A stretch of DNA of 64,000 nt from UBA4615 sp044368415. Lineage in GTDB: Bacteria; Pseudomonadota; Gammaproteobacteria; Burkholderiales; Burkholderiaceae_E. A program made the translations under genes and the position numbers. Below are positions 32,940-41,737 of this stretch, in pieces; within the stretch, counting starts at the first letter, position 1; each line of letters opens with the position of its first letter. Under the pieces are notes generated by a model that had not been told where the DNA came from, did not search any database, and saw nothing but the letters and a program-made list of their open reading frames with translations. The DNA is taken from NCBI GenBank assembly GCA_044368415.1, contig JBIPLJ010000020.1, forward strand, positions 1 to 64,000, given 5' to 3'.

Positions 32940-34271
32940 TCAGCCGGGCAGGGTGCGCGAGCGGCCGGGCGACCCGATGCGCTGCGCCGCCGTCGCATGC
33001 CGGCCCTGCCGGTCTTCGATCGCCGACTGGTAGCACGCCAGGTAGCGCGGCAGCACGTGCGAGGGATCCCAGCGCGCGAGCGCCCGGCGGCGAGCGGCAG
33101 CGCGCAGCGCGGCATGGCGGGCCGGGTCGGCGACGATCCAGGCGATCCCGTCGGCCAGGGCCGTGGCGTCGTAGGGGGCCGCGAGCGTCCCGCAGACGCG
33201 ATCCTCGATGGCCTCGGGCATGCCGCCGGTGCGAAAGCCCGCGACCGGGCAGCCACTCGAGAGTGCCTCGGTGGCCATCTGCGGCAGGTTCTCGATGCGC
33301 GAGGGCACAACGGTGACATCTGCCGCCGCGTACAGCGCGGCCATGCGCTCATCGCAGCCGATGTGTCCGAACCGGTGGACCGGGAGGGGCCACTCCTGCG
33401 AGTCGCCGTCGGCGCCGCTGCCGCCGATCACCACGCAGGCGATCGGCCGCGTGCCTCGGTGACGCTCGGCCAGCGCCCGCAGGGCGGCCTGCAGCAGGTC
33501 GAAGCCCTTGTTCGGATCGCCCGTGCCACCCCATGCGCCGAACAGCACCAGGGTGGCGTCCTGCGGCAGTCCGAGCTCGGCGCGCGCCGCGCGCTGCTCG
33601 CGCGGCACGAAGCGGCCGGTCTCCAGCACGTTCGGGACCACGCTCACCGGCCAGCCGCGCATCAGCGCGCTCTGCGCCGCGCAGTCGGCCAGCCAGCCGC
33701 TCGGGCAGACGATGTGCATCGGCGTGCGCCAGGCCTGGCGCTTGCGCCGCCAGGTCCAGCGGTCGATGTCCAGGCCGCCCGATCCCGCCGGGCGCTCGCC
33801 GGCGCGGTAGCCGCTGAGCCAGCGCCCGGCGGGCGTGTCGGGCGCGACGTGCTCGGCACCGCAGAACGCCCACATGTCGTGCAGCGTCCAGACCACCGGC
33901 TTGCGCAGTCGGCCGATGTCCTCGATCGACATCGTCTCGCCGGCGATCCAGTGCAGATTCACCACGTCGGCGTCGCTGCGTTCGATGGCCGCGAGCAGAC
34001 CCGGCGAGGGCAGCAGGTTCAGTGAGCGGTGGCTCGGGCTCCCCGGGTCCTTCAACAGCTCCGAGATCCGCTCGCCGGCGAGCGCGCGCCAGTGCGCGAT
34101 CCTGCGCCCGACGCGGCCCAGCGGCGCCACGACGCCTGGTGTGTCGGAGCGTCTGTTACGCACGAGCACCGTGCTGTCGTGACCAGCCGCGAGCAGCGCG
34201 CGATGCAGGCGCAGCGCGGCGCGCGCGGCCCCGCCCGCCGTGTCTCCCGCCGAGACGTGGAGGACCTTCAT
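32940..34271 (-). CDS. GT4-family glycosyltransferase
   Basis: A 443-residue GT-B enzyme. It begins MKVLHVSAGDTAGGAARAALRL, the standard GT4 opening with Gly-rich loop. DADVVNLHWIAGETMSIEDI and VVWTLHDMWAFCGAEHVAP form the N-terminal acceptor half. The donor half has LVLFGAWGGTGDPNKGFDLL, FGHIGCDERMAALYAAADVTVVPSR and ENLPQMATEALSSGCPVAGF, the EX7E motif. Its ATG overlaps the stop of the upstream deacetylase gene (ATGA), so the two are translated together. The C-terminus (GRHATAAQRIGSPGRSRTLPG) is a basic tail. The role is a surface polysaccharide side step of unknown specificity. Confidence 0.9.
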   Translation of the reverse strand: MKVLHVSAGDTAGGAARAALRLHRALLAAGHDSTVLVRNRRSDTPGVVAPLGRVGRRIAHWRALAGERISELLKDPGSPSHRSLNLLPSPGLLAAIERSDADVVNLHWIAGETMSIEDIGRLRKPVVWTLHDMWAFCGAEHVAPDTPAGRWLSGYRAGERPAGSGGLDIDRWTWRRKRQAWRTPMHIVCPSGWLADCAAQSALMRGWPVSVVPNVLETGRFVPREQRAARAELGLPQDATLVLFGAWGGTGDPNKGFDLLQAALRALAERHRGTRPIACVVIGGSGADGDSQEWPLPVHRFGHIGCDERMAALYAAADVTVVPSRIENLPQMATEALSSGCPVAGFRTGGMPEAIEDRVCGTLAAPYDATALADGIAWIVADPARHAALRAAARRRALARWDPSHVLPRYLACYQSAIEDRQGRHATAAQRIGSPGRSRTLPG

Positions 34272-35248
34272 TCGAGCCAGAACCCGTCGAGCCGCTTGGC
34301 GAACTCGGCCTCGGGCCAGTCGCGCACCAGGCAGCGCGGAATCTGCAGCGAGTCGGTCCAGCGGTGCAGCGTGCCCGGCCAGTTCGCGGCCACGCGCGAG
34401 AAGCCGATGTCCACACAGGCCTGGATCGAGGCCTCGTCGATGTCGTGGCTGCCACCGAACGGGTACGAGAACACGGTGACCGGTCGGCCGATCCATGCTT
34501 CGAGCTTCCGCCGCGAGACCGCGATGTCCTCGAGCTGCTCGCTCGGCGAGAGCCGCGACAGGCAGGTGTGGGTATCGGTGTGCGCGCCGATGGTGACCCA
34601 CGGGCTCGCGGCGAGCCGGCGCAGTTCGTCGACGGTCATCGGCCGGTGTGTCGGCCGGCCTGCGGTGCCGCGGCCCGACCACCGCGCGAGCGCCGCCAGG
34701 AAGGCCTCGCGCGCGGCTGGCCCGAGCGCCTTCACGTGCGGATGCAGCGCGTCGTAGGCCGCGATGCGCTCGCCGTCGGAGGCGGTGGGCGCCGTGAAGC
34801 GCGCCTCGCCCAGCGGCAGGTCGAGCCGCGGCGGATGTCCGTCGCCGACGCGCAGCAGGCGCTCGAGCTCGTCCCACCAGAACTCGCGGTCGGTGCCGAT
34901 CGTGCCGGTGCTGACGAAGAAGGTCGCCGGCACGCCCTCCTCCTCGAGGATGGGCAGGGCCTCGAGGCAGTTGTCGGCATAGCCGTCGTCGAAGGTGATC
35001 ACAACCGATCGGCGGCTGTCGTCCGCGGGCGGCGTCTCGAAGCGGTCGATCCGGTAGTGGCGCTCGAGCCAGCGCAGCTGAGCACGGAAGTGCTCCGGGC
35101 GGACCGCGAGCTGCTGCGGGTCGGACTCCAGTGTCGTGACTCGGTGGTAGATCAGGACCAGCGTCGGCCGGTCCAGCGCGTTGGCCACCTGGCGCAGACC
35201 CCGTCTGACGACGCTCTTGGCATGCCGGGCAATCAGGTCGGTGGTCAT
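34268..35248 (-). CDS. NodB-type polysaccharide deacetylase (first of two)
   Basis: A 326-residue cytoplasmic-looking protein with the NodB (CE4) fold. Motif 1 is VVITFDDGYADN (the catalytic Asp and metal Asp), motif 2 GAHTDTHTCLSRL (HxxxH zinc ligands), motif 3 FSYPFGG. The first strand is LVLIYHRVT. No signal peptide or transmembrane segment is evident, so it may act on a lipid-linked or cytoplasmic substrate or be misnamed as an exported enzyme. It is paired with a GT4 gene by a 4-bp overlap, the same pairing seen for the deacetylase at 36682. CE4 members remove acetyl groups from GlcNAc-containing chains. Confidence 0.9.
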   Translation of the reverse strand: MTTDLIARHAKSVVRRGLRQVANALDRPTLVLIYHRVTTLESDPQQLAVRPEHFRAQLRWLERHYRIDRFETPPADDSRRSVVITFDDGYADNCLEALPILEEEGVPATFFVSTGTIGTDREFWWDELERLLRVGDGHPPRLDLPLGEARFTAPTASDGERIAAYDALHPHVKALGPAAREAFLAALARWSGRGTAGRPTHRPMTVDELRRLAASPWVTIGAHTDTHTCLSRLSPSEQLEDIAVSRRKLEAWIGRPVTVFSYPFGGSHDIDEASIQACVDIGFSRVAANWPGTLHRWTDSLQIPRCLVRDWPEAEFAKRLDGFWLE

Positions 35249-35494
35249 GTCGATCTCAAAAGTGTCACGTCGATCTACGCATCCTGCATGCGAACGTATC
35301 CGCCGCGGAGCGATCTTTTCACGATTTTCTCCTGACGATGTCCATGACCAGCCGCCCGTTCAGCCGAGTGGGTGGGTTCAATGCGGATATCGGAAGCCGC
35401 CTCGGGGCAAAGCGGTCGGTGCGCGCGGCGTGCGGTGCGCGGGCGCCGTTAGGGGGTTGTGAAGGGGGCTGTGAAGGGGCCGTGTCCCCCGGGA

Positions 35495-36685
35495 TCAGGC
35501 TCCGCTGGTGCGCCGCGGCTGCAGCGTCCGGTGCAGGCCGGACATCAGCGCATCGCCGACCACCCGGATCGAGTGGCCGTCGCGCACGGTGCGCAGACCC
35601 TCGGCCGACAGCCTTTCCCAGAGGGCGGCGTCGGCGCGCAGCTGGCGGTAGCGCGAGACGAAGGTGTCGGGGTCGCTGGCGACCAGCGCGTTGCGGTCGG
35701 GGTCGAGGGCGTAGAAGCGGGCGACACCGATCACCGGCGTGCCGGCGTTCCAGGCGTCGCCGACCTGGCCCCAGCCCATCGAGCCGCTGGGCGCGATGAC
35801 ACAAAGCGCGCCGCGGATCGCCTCGAGGGCGGCCTCGCGCGGCAGCCGCGGCAGCCGGACGAGCCGCTCGGGGCCCCACCGGTCGAGCCGCGCGAGCGCC
35901 GCACGAGCGGTGCCGTCGGTGGGCGGGCCGACGATGGTCGCGGTGGCCTCGGGCACGGTCTCGAGCAGGCGTTCGACGTTCGCCACCAGGGTCTCGACCG
36001 CCTTCCAGCGCGACATCGAGCCGACGTAGATCACGCGGTCGAGATCGCGGCCGTCGCGCGGCGCGGGCTCGGCGCCTGCGGCCGGCGGATGCGGCCACGG
36101 CACGTACGCATAGCGCTCGCCGCCGGCCGCGATCTGCGGGCGCTCGAGCGGGTTGGCAATCATCACCGCATCGGCCTGGCGGCCGAACCAGCCGCGCCAC
36201 AGCGCCTGGACCGGGTCGCGCAGCATCGGGATGCCCAGGTGGTAGCGGCGCGGCAGCGCGCGTGACTCGAACCAGTGCTCCACGTGCAGCAGGATCGGGG
36301 CGGGCGAGAGGCGCTGCACGCGGCGTCCGACGACGACCGTGGACTCGATCTCGCACACGATCACGTCGGGCTGGAGCGCCGCGGCCCATTCGATCAGGTC
36401 TGCGCTCGCGGTGTCGTCGCCGGAGTCGCCGACGAAGCGCCGGATCGACAGGTTCGGGAACTCGGCCGACAGCGACGCGGCTTCGCTGCCCTTGAGCACG
36501 TCGGTCGCCGCACCGATCATCCGACACTCCACCAGGCCGCGCGCGGCGAGGTCGAACCAGACCATGGCGAGCTCGTTGATCGCCGGATCGAAGGCCGGGA
36601 AGATGCCGACGATTTTCAGCGGTCGGGAGGCGGGCTGCGGCATCGAGGACTCCGTGGAGGTCCCGCTCGGGCTCGTGACCATCAT
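35495..36685 (-). CDS. Glycosyltransferase, GT-B fold (GT4-like)
   Basis: A 396-residue protein. The N-terminal domain starts LKIVGIFPAFDPAINELAMV and has PDVIVCEIESTVVVGRRVQR, ILLHVEHWFESR. The C-terminal domain shows VIYVGSMSRWKAVETLVANV, ATIVGPPTDGTARAALARL, RLVRLPRLPREAALEAIRGA, IAPSGSMGWGQVGDAWNAGTPVI (where GT4 enzymes have the EX7E glutamate), and DPDTFVSRYRQL. It therefore looks like a diverged GT4. Its ATG overlaps the end of the upstream deacetylase gene by 4 bp. The 246 bp after its stop hold no gene, and a run of imperfect GC hairpins is the only feature I see there. Confidence 0.75.
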   Translation of the reverse strand: MMVTSPSGTSTESSMPQPASRPLKIVGIFPAFDPAINELAMVWFDLAARGLVECRMIGAATDVLKGSEAASLSAEFPNLSIRRFVGDSGDDTASADLIEWAAALQPDVIVCEIESTVVVGRRVQRLSPAPILLHVEHWFESRALPRRYHLGIPMLRDPVQALWRGWFGRQADAVMIANPLERPQIAAGGERYAYVPWPHPPAAGAEPAPRDGRDLDRVIYVGSMSRWKAVETLVANVERLLETVPEATATIVGPPTDGTARAALARLDRWGPERLVRLPRLPREAALEAIRGALCVIAPSGSMGWGQVGDAWNAGTPVIGVARFYALDPDRNALVASDPDTFVSRYRQLRADAALWERLSAEGLRTVRDGHSIRVVGDALMSGLHRTLQPRRTSGA

Positions 36686-37548
36686 GACGGGCTTCGGTCA
36701 TCCAGGGAGGCCGGCGCCTCGCTGCGTGCGGGCAGCGGCGCGCCCGAGGACACCATCGAGTCCATCGGGTCCTCGCCGCGCAGCCGGGCCCGCATCGCAC
36801 GGACGCGGCGTCCGAGTGCGGCGCGCGCGAGTTTCAGGCGCAGATCGCCGTGGCGCACTTTCGCCTCGAACTCGGCGCGGTCGTGCCCGCTGCCGAGCTG
36901 CGCGCGCCTCACCAGCAGCGGATCGCCGAGGTCGGTGTTGCGCCCGGCGATCGTCGAGAACGCCCAGCGATAGCCGGCGGCCTCGACCGCGTCGCGCACG
37001 CCCCGGTCGAAGCGCCCGCGCGGATAGGCGAAGGCGTCGACCGGCACGCCGAAGGCCTCGCGCAGCAGCCGGCGCGAGCCCGCGATCTCGCGCTCGAGTC
37101 CGGCCGCGTCGAGGGCGAGCAGGTCGGGGTGCGTCGTGGTGTGCGAGCCGATGTCCAGGCCGCGCGCCACCAGGCTGCGGACCTGCGCGTGATCGAGGAT
37201 GCGCCGCGGCACCAGGCCGTGGTCGGCGTCATGGTCGTTGAAGCCGCCGAGCTTGCCCGCGATCAGGAACACCGTCGCGCCGAAGCCATGCCGCTCGAGG
37301 ATCGGCCATGCGACGTCGTGCAGGCAGGTGTAGCCGTCGTCGAAGGTGATGACCACCGAGCGCTCGGGCAACGGCCGGCCCTCGGATAGGGTGCGCTCGA
37401 GGGTGGCCACGTCGATGCCGGTGTAGCCCCACTGCGTGAGCCATGCCATCTGCTGCACGAACTGCGCCTCGGGCGTGGTGTAGCTCGCCTCGATCGCCGA
37501 GCATGGCTCGGCGATCGCGTGATACATCAGCACCATCGGCACGTGCAC
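36682..37548 (-). CDS. NodB-type polysaccharide deacetylase (second of two)
   Basis: A protein of about 288 residues with complete CE4 motifs. VLMYHAIAEP is the first strand, SVVITFDDGYTCLHD (catalytic Asp plus metal Asp), GLDIGSHTTTHPDLLAL (HxxxH zinc ligands), and FAYPRGRFDRGVRDAV (motif 3). No signal peptide is visible. The start is uncertain: GTG at 37548, GTG at 37542 or ATG at 37536 all precede the first strand; the longer frame upstream overlaps the GT2 gene and is not protein-like. It overlaps the next gene by 4 bp (ATGA). Compared with the protein at 34268, it lacks the long insert after motif 1. Confidence 0.85.
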   Translation of the reverse strand: MHVPMVLMYHAIAEPCSAIEASYTTPEAQFVQQMAWLTQWGYTGIDVATLERTLSEGRPLPERSVVITFDDGYTCLHDVAWPILERHGFGATVFLIAGKLGGFNDHDADHGLVPRRILDHAQVRSLVARGLDIGSHTTTHPDLLALDAAGLEREIAGSRRLLREAFGVPVDAFAYPRGRFDRGVRDAVEAAGYRWAFSTIAGRNTDLGDPLLVRRAQLGSGHDRAEFEAKVRHGDLRLKLARAALGRRVRAMRARLRGEDPMDSMVSSGAPLPARSEAPASLDDRSPS

Positions 37549-37583
37549 GGGCGGCCTCTGCGGGGTGTCTCGGGGGCCGCGGC

Positions 37584-38468
37584 TCAGTAGGTGCTCAGGC
37601 CGAGCGTGCGCAGCACCGCGCGCTTGGAGACCCGCGCCATGAATACCGCGAAGGCCGTCGGCGAATGCCCGGCGTGCCGCCAGCGCACCACCACCTCCTC
37701 CCAGCGCGAGGCGTCCTGGTTCGAGTGCGAGGTGCTGCCGTCGTGCAGCCTGAACACCGCGAGTGTCTCCTCGACCTGCGCCGGCTCGAAGCGCTTGGCG
37801 ACCCGCAGGAACAGGTCGATGTCCATCGCGTAGCGCAGCTCGGTGTCGAACAGGCCCACTTCGTCGAATGCCCGCTTGCTGATGAACACCGACGGATGGA
37901 CCATGCTGACGAACTGGGCGGCGTAGCGCCAGTACGAGAACGGCTTGAGCCCGCGCGGGCCTTCGTCGCGGAAGGTCTGCTCGGTCGTGAAGTGCTGCAG
38001 GTGGCCGAAGACCCACTCGGCGCCCGTTCGCTGCATCGCTTGCGCGACGCGGGCAAGCACGTGCTCGTCCCAGTAGAAGTCGTCGCCATGCAGGTGGGCG
38101 ATGACGTCGCCGGTTGCGTTCTCGATGCCGACGTTCATCGCCCGGCTGATGCCGCCGGTGATGTTCTCGAGGATGCGCGCGTCCGGCGCCATCTCCCGGA
38201 TCATCTCGAGCGTGCCGTCGGTCGAGCCGCCGTCCACGAATAGGTGCTCCACGTTCGTCCAGGTCTGCCGGCGCACCGAGGCGATGGTGTCGGCCAGCGT
38301 CGCGACGCTGTTGCGCGTGCAGGTGACGATCGTGAACTTCATCGTCGCGGCGTCGCGCGCGATCGCGGGGCCGCCGGCCGATGCGGGCTCGCCGGGCACC
38401 TGCGGCGCCGGCGTGGCGAGCAGCGTGCGGGGCATCGGCGAGGCGGCCGGCGTGGAAGCGGCGTTCAT
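37584..38468 (-). CDS. GT2-family glycosyltransferase
   Basis: A 294-residue GT-A enzyme. From residue 43 it reads MKFTIVTCTRNSVATLADTI, followed by TWTNVEHLFVDGGSTDGTLEM and NITGGISRAMNVGIENATGDVIAHLHGDD, which supplies the D-x-D donor and metal motif in LHGDDFYWDE. HPSVFISKRAFDEVGLFDTELRYAMDIDLFL is the acceptor side with the conserved ED-like Asp pair. The first 42 residues are a Ser/Ala/Pro stretch and may not be translated; the ATG at 38342 is an alternative start. It would extend the polysaccharide repeat unit. It follows the flippase gene by three bases. Confidence 0.85.
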   Translation of the reverse strand: MNAASTPAASPMPRTLLATPAPQVPGEPASAGGPAIARDAATMKFTIVTCTRNSVATLADTIASVRRQTWTNVEHLFVDGGSTDGTLEMIREMAPDARILENITGGISRAMNVGIENATGDVIAHLHGDDFYWDEHVLARVAQAMQRTGAEWVFGHLQHFTTEQTFRDEGPRGLKPFSYWRYAAQFVSMVHPSVFISKRAFDEVGLFDTELRYAMDIDLFLRVAKRFEPAQVEETLAVFRLHDGSTSHSNQDASRWEEVVVRWRHAGHSPTAFAVFMARVSKRAVLRTLGLSTY

Positions 38469-38471
38469 GGT

Positions 38472-39839
38472 TCAGGACTCCTGCGGGTCGGACGGGGCCG
38501 GGCGGTTACGCCGAAACCAGTCGCGGACGATCCAGGCATAGGCCGGGAAATGGGTGAGCGCATAGGCGATTGCGGTGGCCAGGGGCACGCCGGCGGCACC
38601 GTAGCGGTCTGCGAAGAGGATCTTCAGGCCGACGCACAGCGGCACGAAGACTAAGGCAATGTAGACCTGCTGCTTGATGACGTTCACGCCGTTGAGGAAC
38701 ATCGCGACGCCTTTGCCGGCGAGGTCCACGGCGACCCACAGCGCGAGCGCGGCGCCGAGCCACGGCGACTTCTCGAAGTGCGGCCCGATCCACAGGTCGA
38801 TGAGCCAGCCGGAGGCGGCCCAGACCGCGGCGCCGCCGAGCAGGCCGATGCCGACCAGCAGCAGGCTGCTGCGCACGAAGGTGCGCCGCACCCAGGCGAT
38901 GTCGCCGCGGCCCACCGCTTCGCCATAGGCAGTCCAGAGCGGGGTGAGCGCGAAGCTCGCGGCGATCTCGGGCACCGAGAAGATCTTCTGGTACACGGTG
39001 TAGGTGGCGACCGACTCGACGCCGACGGCCTGCGCGATGATCAGGTTGTCCGAGGCGAAGCACAGCGCCACCGACAGCTCGAGCAGCAGGAACTTGCTGC
39101 CGGTGTTGGCCAGACCGCGGATGTCGGCCCAGCTCAGGTCGCCGCGGCGCGGCAGCAGGTACGGCTCGCGCCAGCCCATCCAAGCAGCGACCGCCACCGA
39201 GGCGATGATCGGCGCCCCCATGGTCGCGGTCACCATGCCCACCAGGCCGAGATCGGTTCGGACCACGAGCATCACCAGGAGCAGGGTCAGGACGCTGGCG
39301 GCGGCGGTGAGGAAGCCGACGAGGTAGCCCTGCTGCAGCGCGAACTGGAGCCGGCCGAGCGCGCTCGCCGGGATGCGGATCGCGAAGAGCACCGCGAAGG
39401 CGAGCATCGCCGGCCCCGCCACCTGCGCGAGCACCGGATCGTCGACGCCGATCGCGCGTGCCCACGGCACGAACGGATAGGCCACGAGGAAGACCGCGAT
39501 CATCGCGGCGCCGACGACGGTCAGCATGAAGAAGGTGTTCGTGACCGCACGCCGCACCGCGGTGCGGTCGTCGCGCCCGACCGCGTTGGAGACCGCCTGC
39601 ATCATGCCGGCGCCCAGGCCCAGGTCGGCGAAGCCGGCCATTGCGAGGAACGAGGTGACCGTGGCCCAGACCCCGAAGCCGGCCTGCCCGAGGTAGTTCA
39701 GCGCGAGCGGCACCGTGGCGAGCGACAGCACGATCGACAGCGCTCGCGCCCCGGCGCTCGACAGGGCGCTTGCGAACACGCGGCCCAGGCGCGTGCCGAA
39801 TATCGTGCGCAGGGCGCCTGCCTCGCCCTTCACGCTCAT
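38472..39839 (-). CDS. Wzx-type oligosaccharide flippase
   Basis: A 455-residue membrane protein with about 12-14 hydrophobic segments. Examples are ALSIVLSLATVPLALNYLGQ, AVLFAIRIPASALG, MVTATMGAPIIASVAVAAWM and LLVGIGLLGGAAVWAASGWL. The N-terminal pattern LSLATVPLALNYLGQAGFGVWATVTSF is typical of the polysaccharide biosynthesis / MATE-like flippase family. It would move lipid-linked repeat units across the inner membrane. The start at 39839 overlaps the preceding ligase gene (ATGA); a 52-residue longer open stretch is rejected because it runs over that gene and lacks protein-like sequence. Confidence 0.9.
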   Translation of the reverse strand: MSVKGEAGALRTIFGTRLGRVFASALSSAGARALSIVLSLATVPLALNYLGQAGFGVWATVTSFLAMAGFADLGLGAGMMQAVSNAVGRDDRTAVRRAVTNTFFMLTVVGAAMIAVFLVAYPFVPWARAIGVDDPVLAQVAGPAMLAFAVLFAIRIPASALGRLQFALQQGYLVGFLTAAASVLTLLLVMLVVRTDLGLVGMVTATMGAPIIASVAVAAWMGWREPYLLPRRGDLSWADIRGLANTGSKFLLLELSVALCFASDNLIIAQAVGVESVATYTVYQKIFSVPEIAASFALTPLWTAYGEAVGRGDIAWVRRTFVRSSLLLVGIGLLGGAAVWAASGWLIDLWIGPHFEKSPWLGAALALWVAVDLAGKGVAMFLNGVNVIKQQVYIALVFVPLCVGLKILFADRYGAAGVPLATAIAYALTHFPAYAWIVRDWFRRNRPAPSDPQES

Positions 39840-41338
39840 CGGCTCTGTGCGGCGGCGCCCGCCGCGGCATCGGGCTCGTCGACGCGCGCGGGGCGGCGCG
39901 CCGGGCGCGTGCTCGGTGCGGGAAGCGCCTCGAAGCGGCCGGGCTGCGGGTCCATCACGCGCGAGATCGTGGGCAGCGCCAGGCACAGGCCCCACATCAG
40001 CGTGGTGCGCACCTGGATCAGCGGCGTGCCGATGACCATGTCGGGAATCACGAAGGCCATGCCCGCCAGGCCCGCGATGCGCAGCGGGTCAAGCGAGGAG
40101 GGCGCCACGTCAGGCTCTCGACGGGCGCTGCGCACGTACACCGCGGCGACGATCGCGAACAGCACCAGGCCGACGATGCCGGCTTTCAGGCCCAGGTGCA
40201 GCAAGCCGCTGTGCAGGAAGTCGCCGGCACGCTCGCCCGTTTGCCAGAAGATCATGTTCGCGCCTTCGTACTGCCCCCAGGCGCCGATGCCGAGGATCGG
40301 GCTTTCGATGAAGGACTGCCACGCCAGGCGCAGCTCCATGATCCGCGGATTGTCTGGGCCGTAGGGATCCGGGAGGATGTCGTAGATCCACACCAGCAGG
40401 CCGGTGCCATCGGCTGCGCGGACCTGCGCCAGTCGCTGGCCCGCCGCGATGGTGACGGCGACGAGCACCGCCGGCAGACCGATCAGTGCGCCGATGACCT
40501 GCTGGCGGCGCGGCAGGCCCGCCATCACGACCAGCAGCGCGAGCACGAAGCCGCCCTGCAGCGTGCGACGGAAGGTCAGCGCGATCGTCGCCGCGCACAG
40601 CAGCACGATGCCCATGCTCACGGCGCGTTTGAACCGCGTGCGGCCAGGAACCGGCGGTCCTATGGCGCGCAGCAGCGCGAGGACCGCGCCGATCGTCATC
40701 AGCATCGAGTCGCTGATGTCGAAGAACGTGATCTTCAGCGCGAGCCTCTCCATGTTCTGGTAGACGTTTGACGGGTCGCCGCCGAATGCTACGAAGCGCA
40801 CCAGGCCGTAGACCGCGCGCGCGGCCGCAACCACGATGATGAAGTCCGTCAGCCTTCGCACGTCACGCTCGGTGCGGAACGCGTTGACCAGCAGCAACAC
40901 GAAGATCGCCATCCAGACGAGGTTGACGAACCCCATCGGACCCAGGATGTGGCGCACCTCCTCGCCGAGCCACAGGCCGACGACGAGGTGGCCGAAAAGC
41001 ATCGCGGCGAACCCGAGCAACCAGACGGCGACCGGCGCGCTCGCCATCGGGCGGCCCTGGAAACGATTCGAGACGACCGACCAGAACAGGCCGCCGAGCA
41101 CGCCCCACTGCACGAATGGGAACAGCAGTTGGCCGGAGCCACGCGACCAGATCGGCACGCCGGCATCGACCACCGCCAGCGTCGACTCCGGCACAGTGAA
41201 CATCAGCAGCAGAAATGGATAGGCGAGCAGCGCAGGCCGACGCAGGAGCACGCCCGCCGAGATCACGCCGAGGGCCGCCGCGCCGAGGGCGGCGAGAAGG
41301 GTGATCAGGGTCGACGGGTTGATGAATTCGATCGACAT
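39836..41338 (-). CDS. O-antigen ligase / Wzy-type polymerase family membrane protein
   Basis: A 500-residue inner membrane protein with about 10-12 helices (ITLLAALGAAALGVISAGVLL, VWLLGFAAMLFGHLVVGLWL, VNLVWMAIFVLLLVNAF, GIVGLVLFAIVAAVYV). The Wzy_C-like region includes ALTFRRTLQGGFVLALLVV and a long periplasmic loop with SFIESPILGIGAWGQYEGANMIFWQTGE, where the usual motif is G-x-G-x-x-x-y. It either ligates or polymerises lipid-linked repeats; the two cannot be separated by sequence alone. First gene of the minus-strand glycan operon, divergent from a lipoprotein gene. The frame is open far upstream of the ATG at 41338 but crosses that promoter region, so it was trimmed. Confidence 0.87.
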   Translation of the reverse strand: MSIEFINPSTLITLLAALGAAALGVISAGVLLRRPALLAYPFLLLMFTVPESTLAVVDAGVPIWSRGSGQLLFPFVQWGVLGGLFWSVVSNRFQGRPMASAPVAVWLLGFAAMLFGHLVVGLWLGEEVRHILGPMGFVNLVWMAIFVLLLVNAFRTERDVRRLTDFIIVVAAARAVYGLVRFVAFGGDPSNVYQNMERLALKITFFDISDSMLMTIGAVLALLRAIGPPVPGRTRFKRAVSMGIVLLCAATIALTFRRTLQGGFVLALLVVMAGLPRRQQVIGALIGLPAVLVAVTIAAGQRLAQVRAADGTGLLVWIYDILPDPYGPDNPRIMELRLAWQSFIESPILGIGAWGQYEGANMIFWQTGERAGDFLHSGLLHLGLKAGIVGLVLFAIVAAVYVRSARREPDVAPSSLDPLRIAGLAGMAFVIPDMVIGTPLIQVRTTLMWGLCLALPTISRVMDPQPGRFEALPAPSTRPARRPARVDEPDAAAGAAAQSR

Positions 41339-41737
41339 GCCGGGGAGGGGTGGGAGTGTGCGTCCTGCGACGGGTCGGTTGCCCGCGCGGCCATGACTTC
41401 GCATTCTACGAGCCGCGCCCAGAGGGCCGCGTGACCGAATGCACCGTCCGCACGTCGGCCTGGGCCGGGCGTAGCAGGACCTCCCCCCGCACCATTCGGC
41501 CAAGCCGTCCGCCTCGGGACGACCGTTGACCTTCGCGGTACCGACACGAACCGTTGCAGGCTGTGAACATGCGGTTACCGGGAGACTTCGATCACGAGGT
41601 CGGGCCGCCGCCTCGCCTATCATCGGGGCACTTCGCGCCCGACTGTGGTGCGATCGATCCAAGCAGGCCGGGCCCGGGCGGAGTCGAACCGGGTCGGCGC
41701 AGGTAACAGTGCAACACCTCATCCACAAGGGATAGAC
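41339..41737 (+). other. Divergent intergenic stretch, promoter region of two units
   Basis: These 399 bases separate the minus-strand glycan operon from the plus-strand lipoprotein. I see a TTGACC at 41526-41531 without a matching -10, and a short T-arm-like sequence at about 41680, but no gene and no confident promoter. Confidence 0.5.

Noticed and set aside
41671..41702. A GGTTCGACTCC-like T-arm on the minus strand, as in a tRNA 3' half
   Set aside because: No anticodon, D-arm or acceptor stem fits around it, and the T-stem has only three pairs. At most it is a chance match or a very old remnant.
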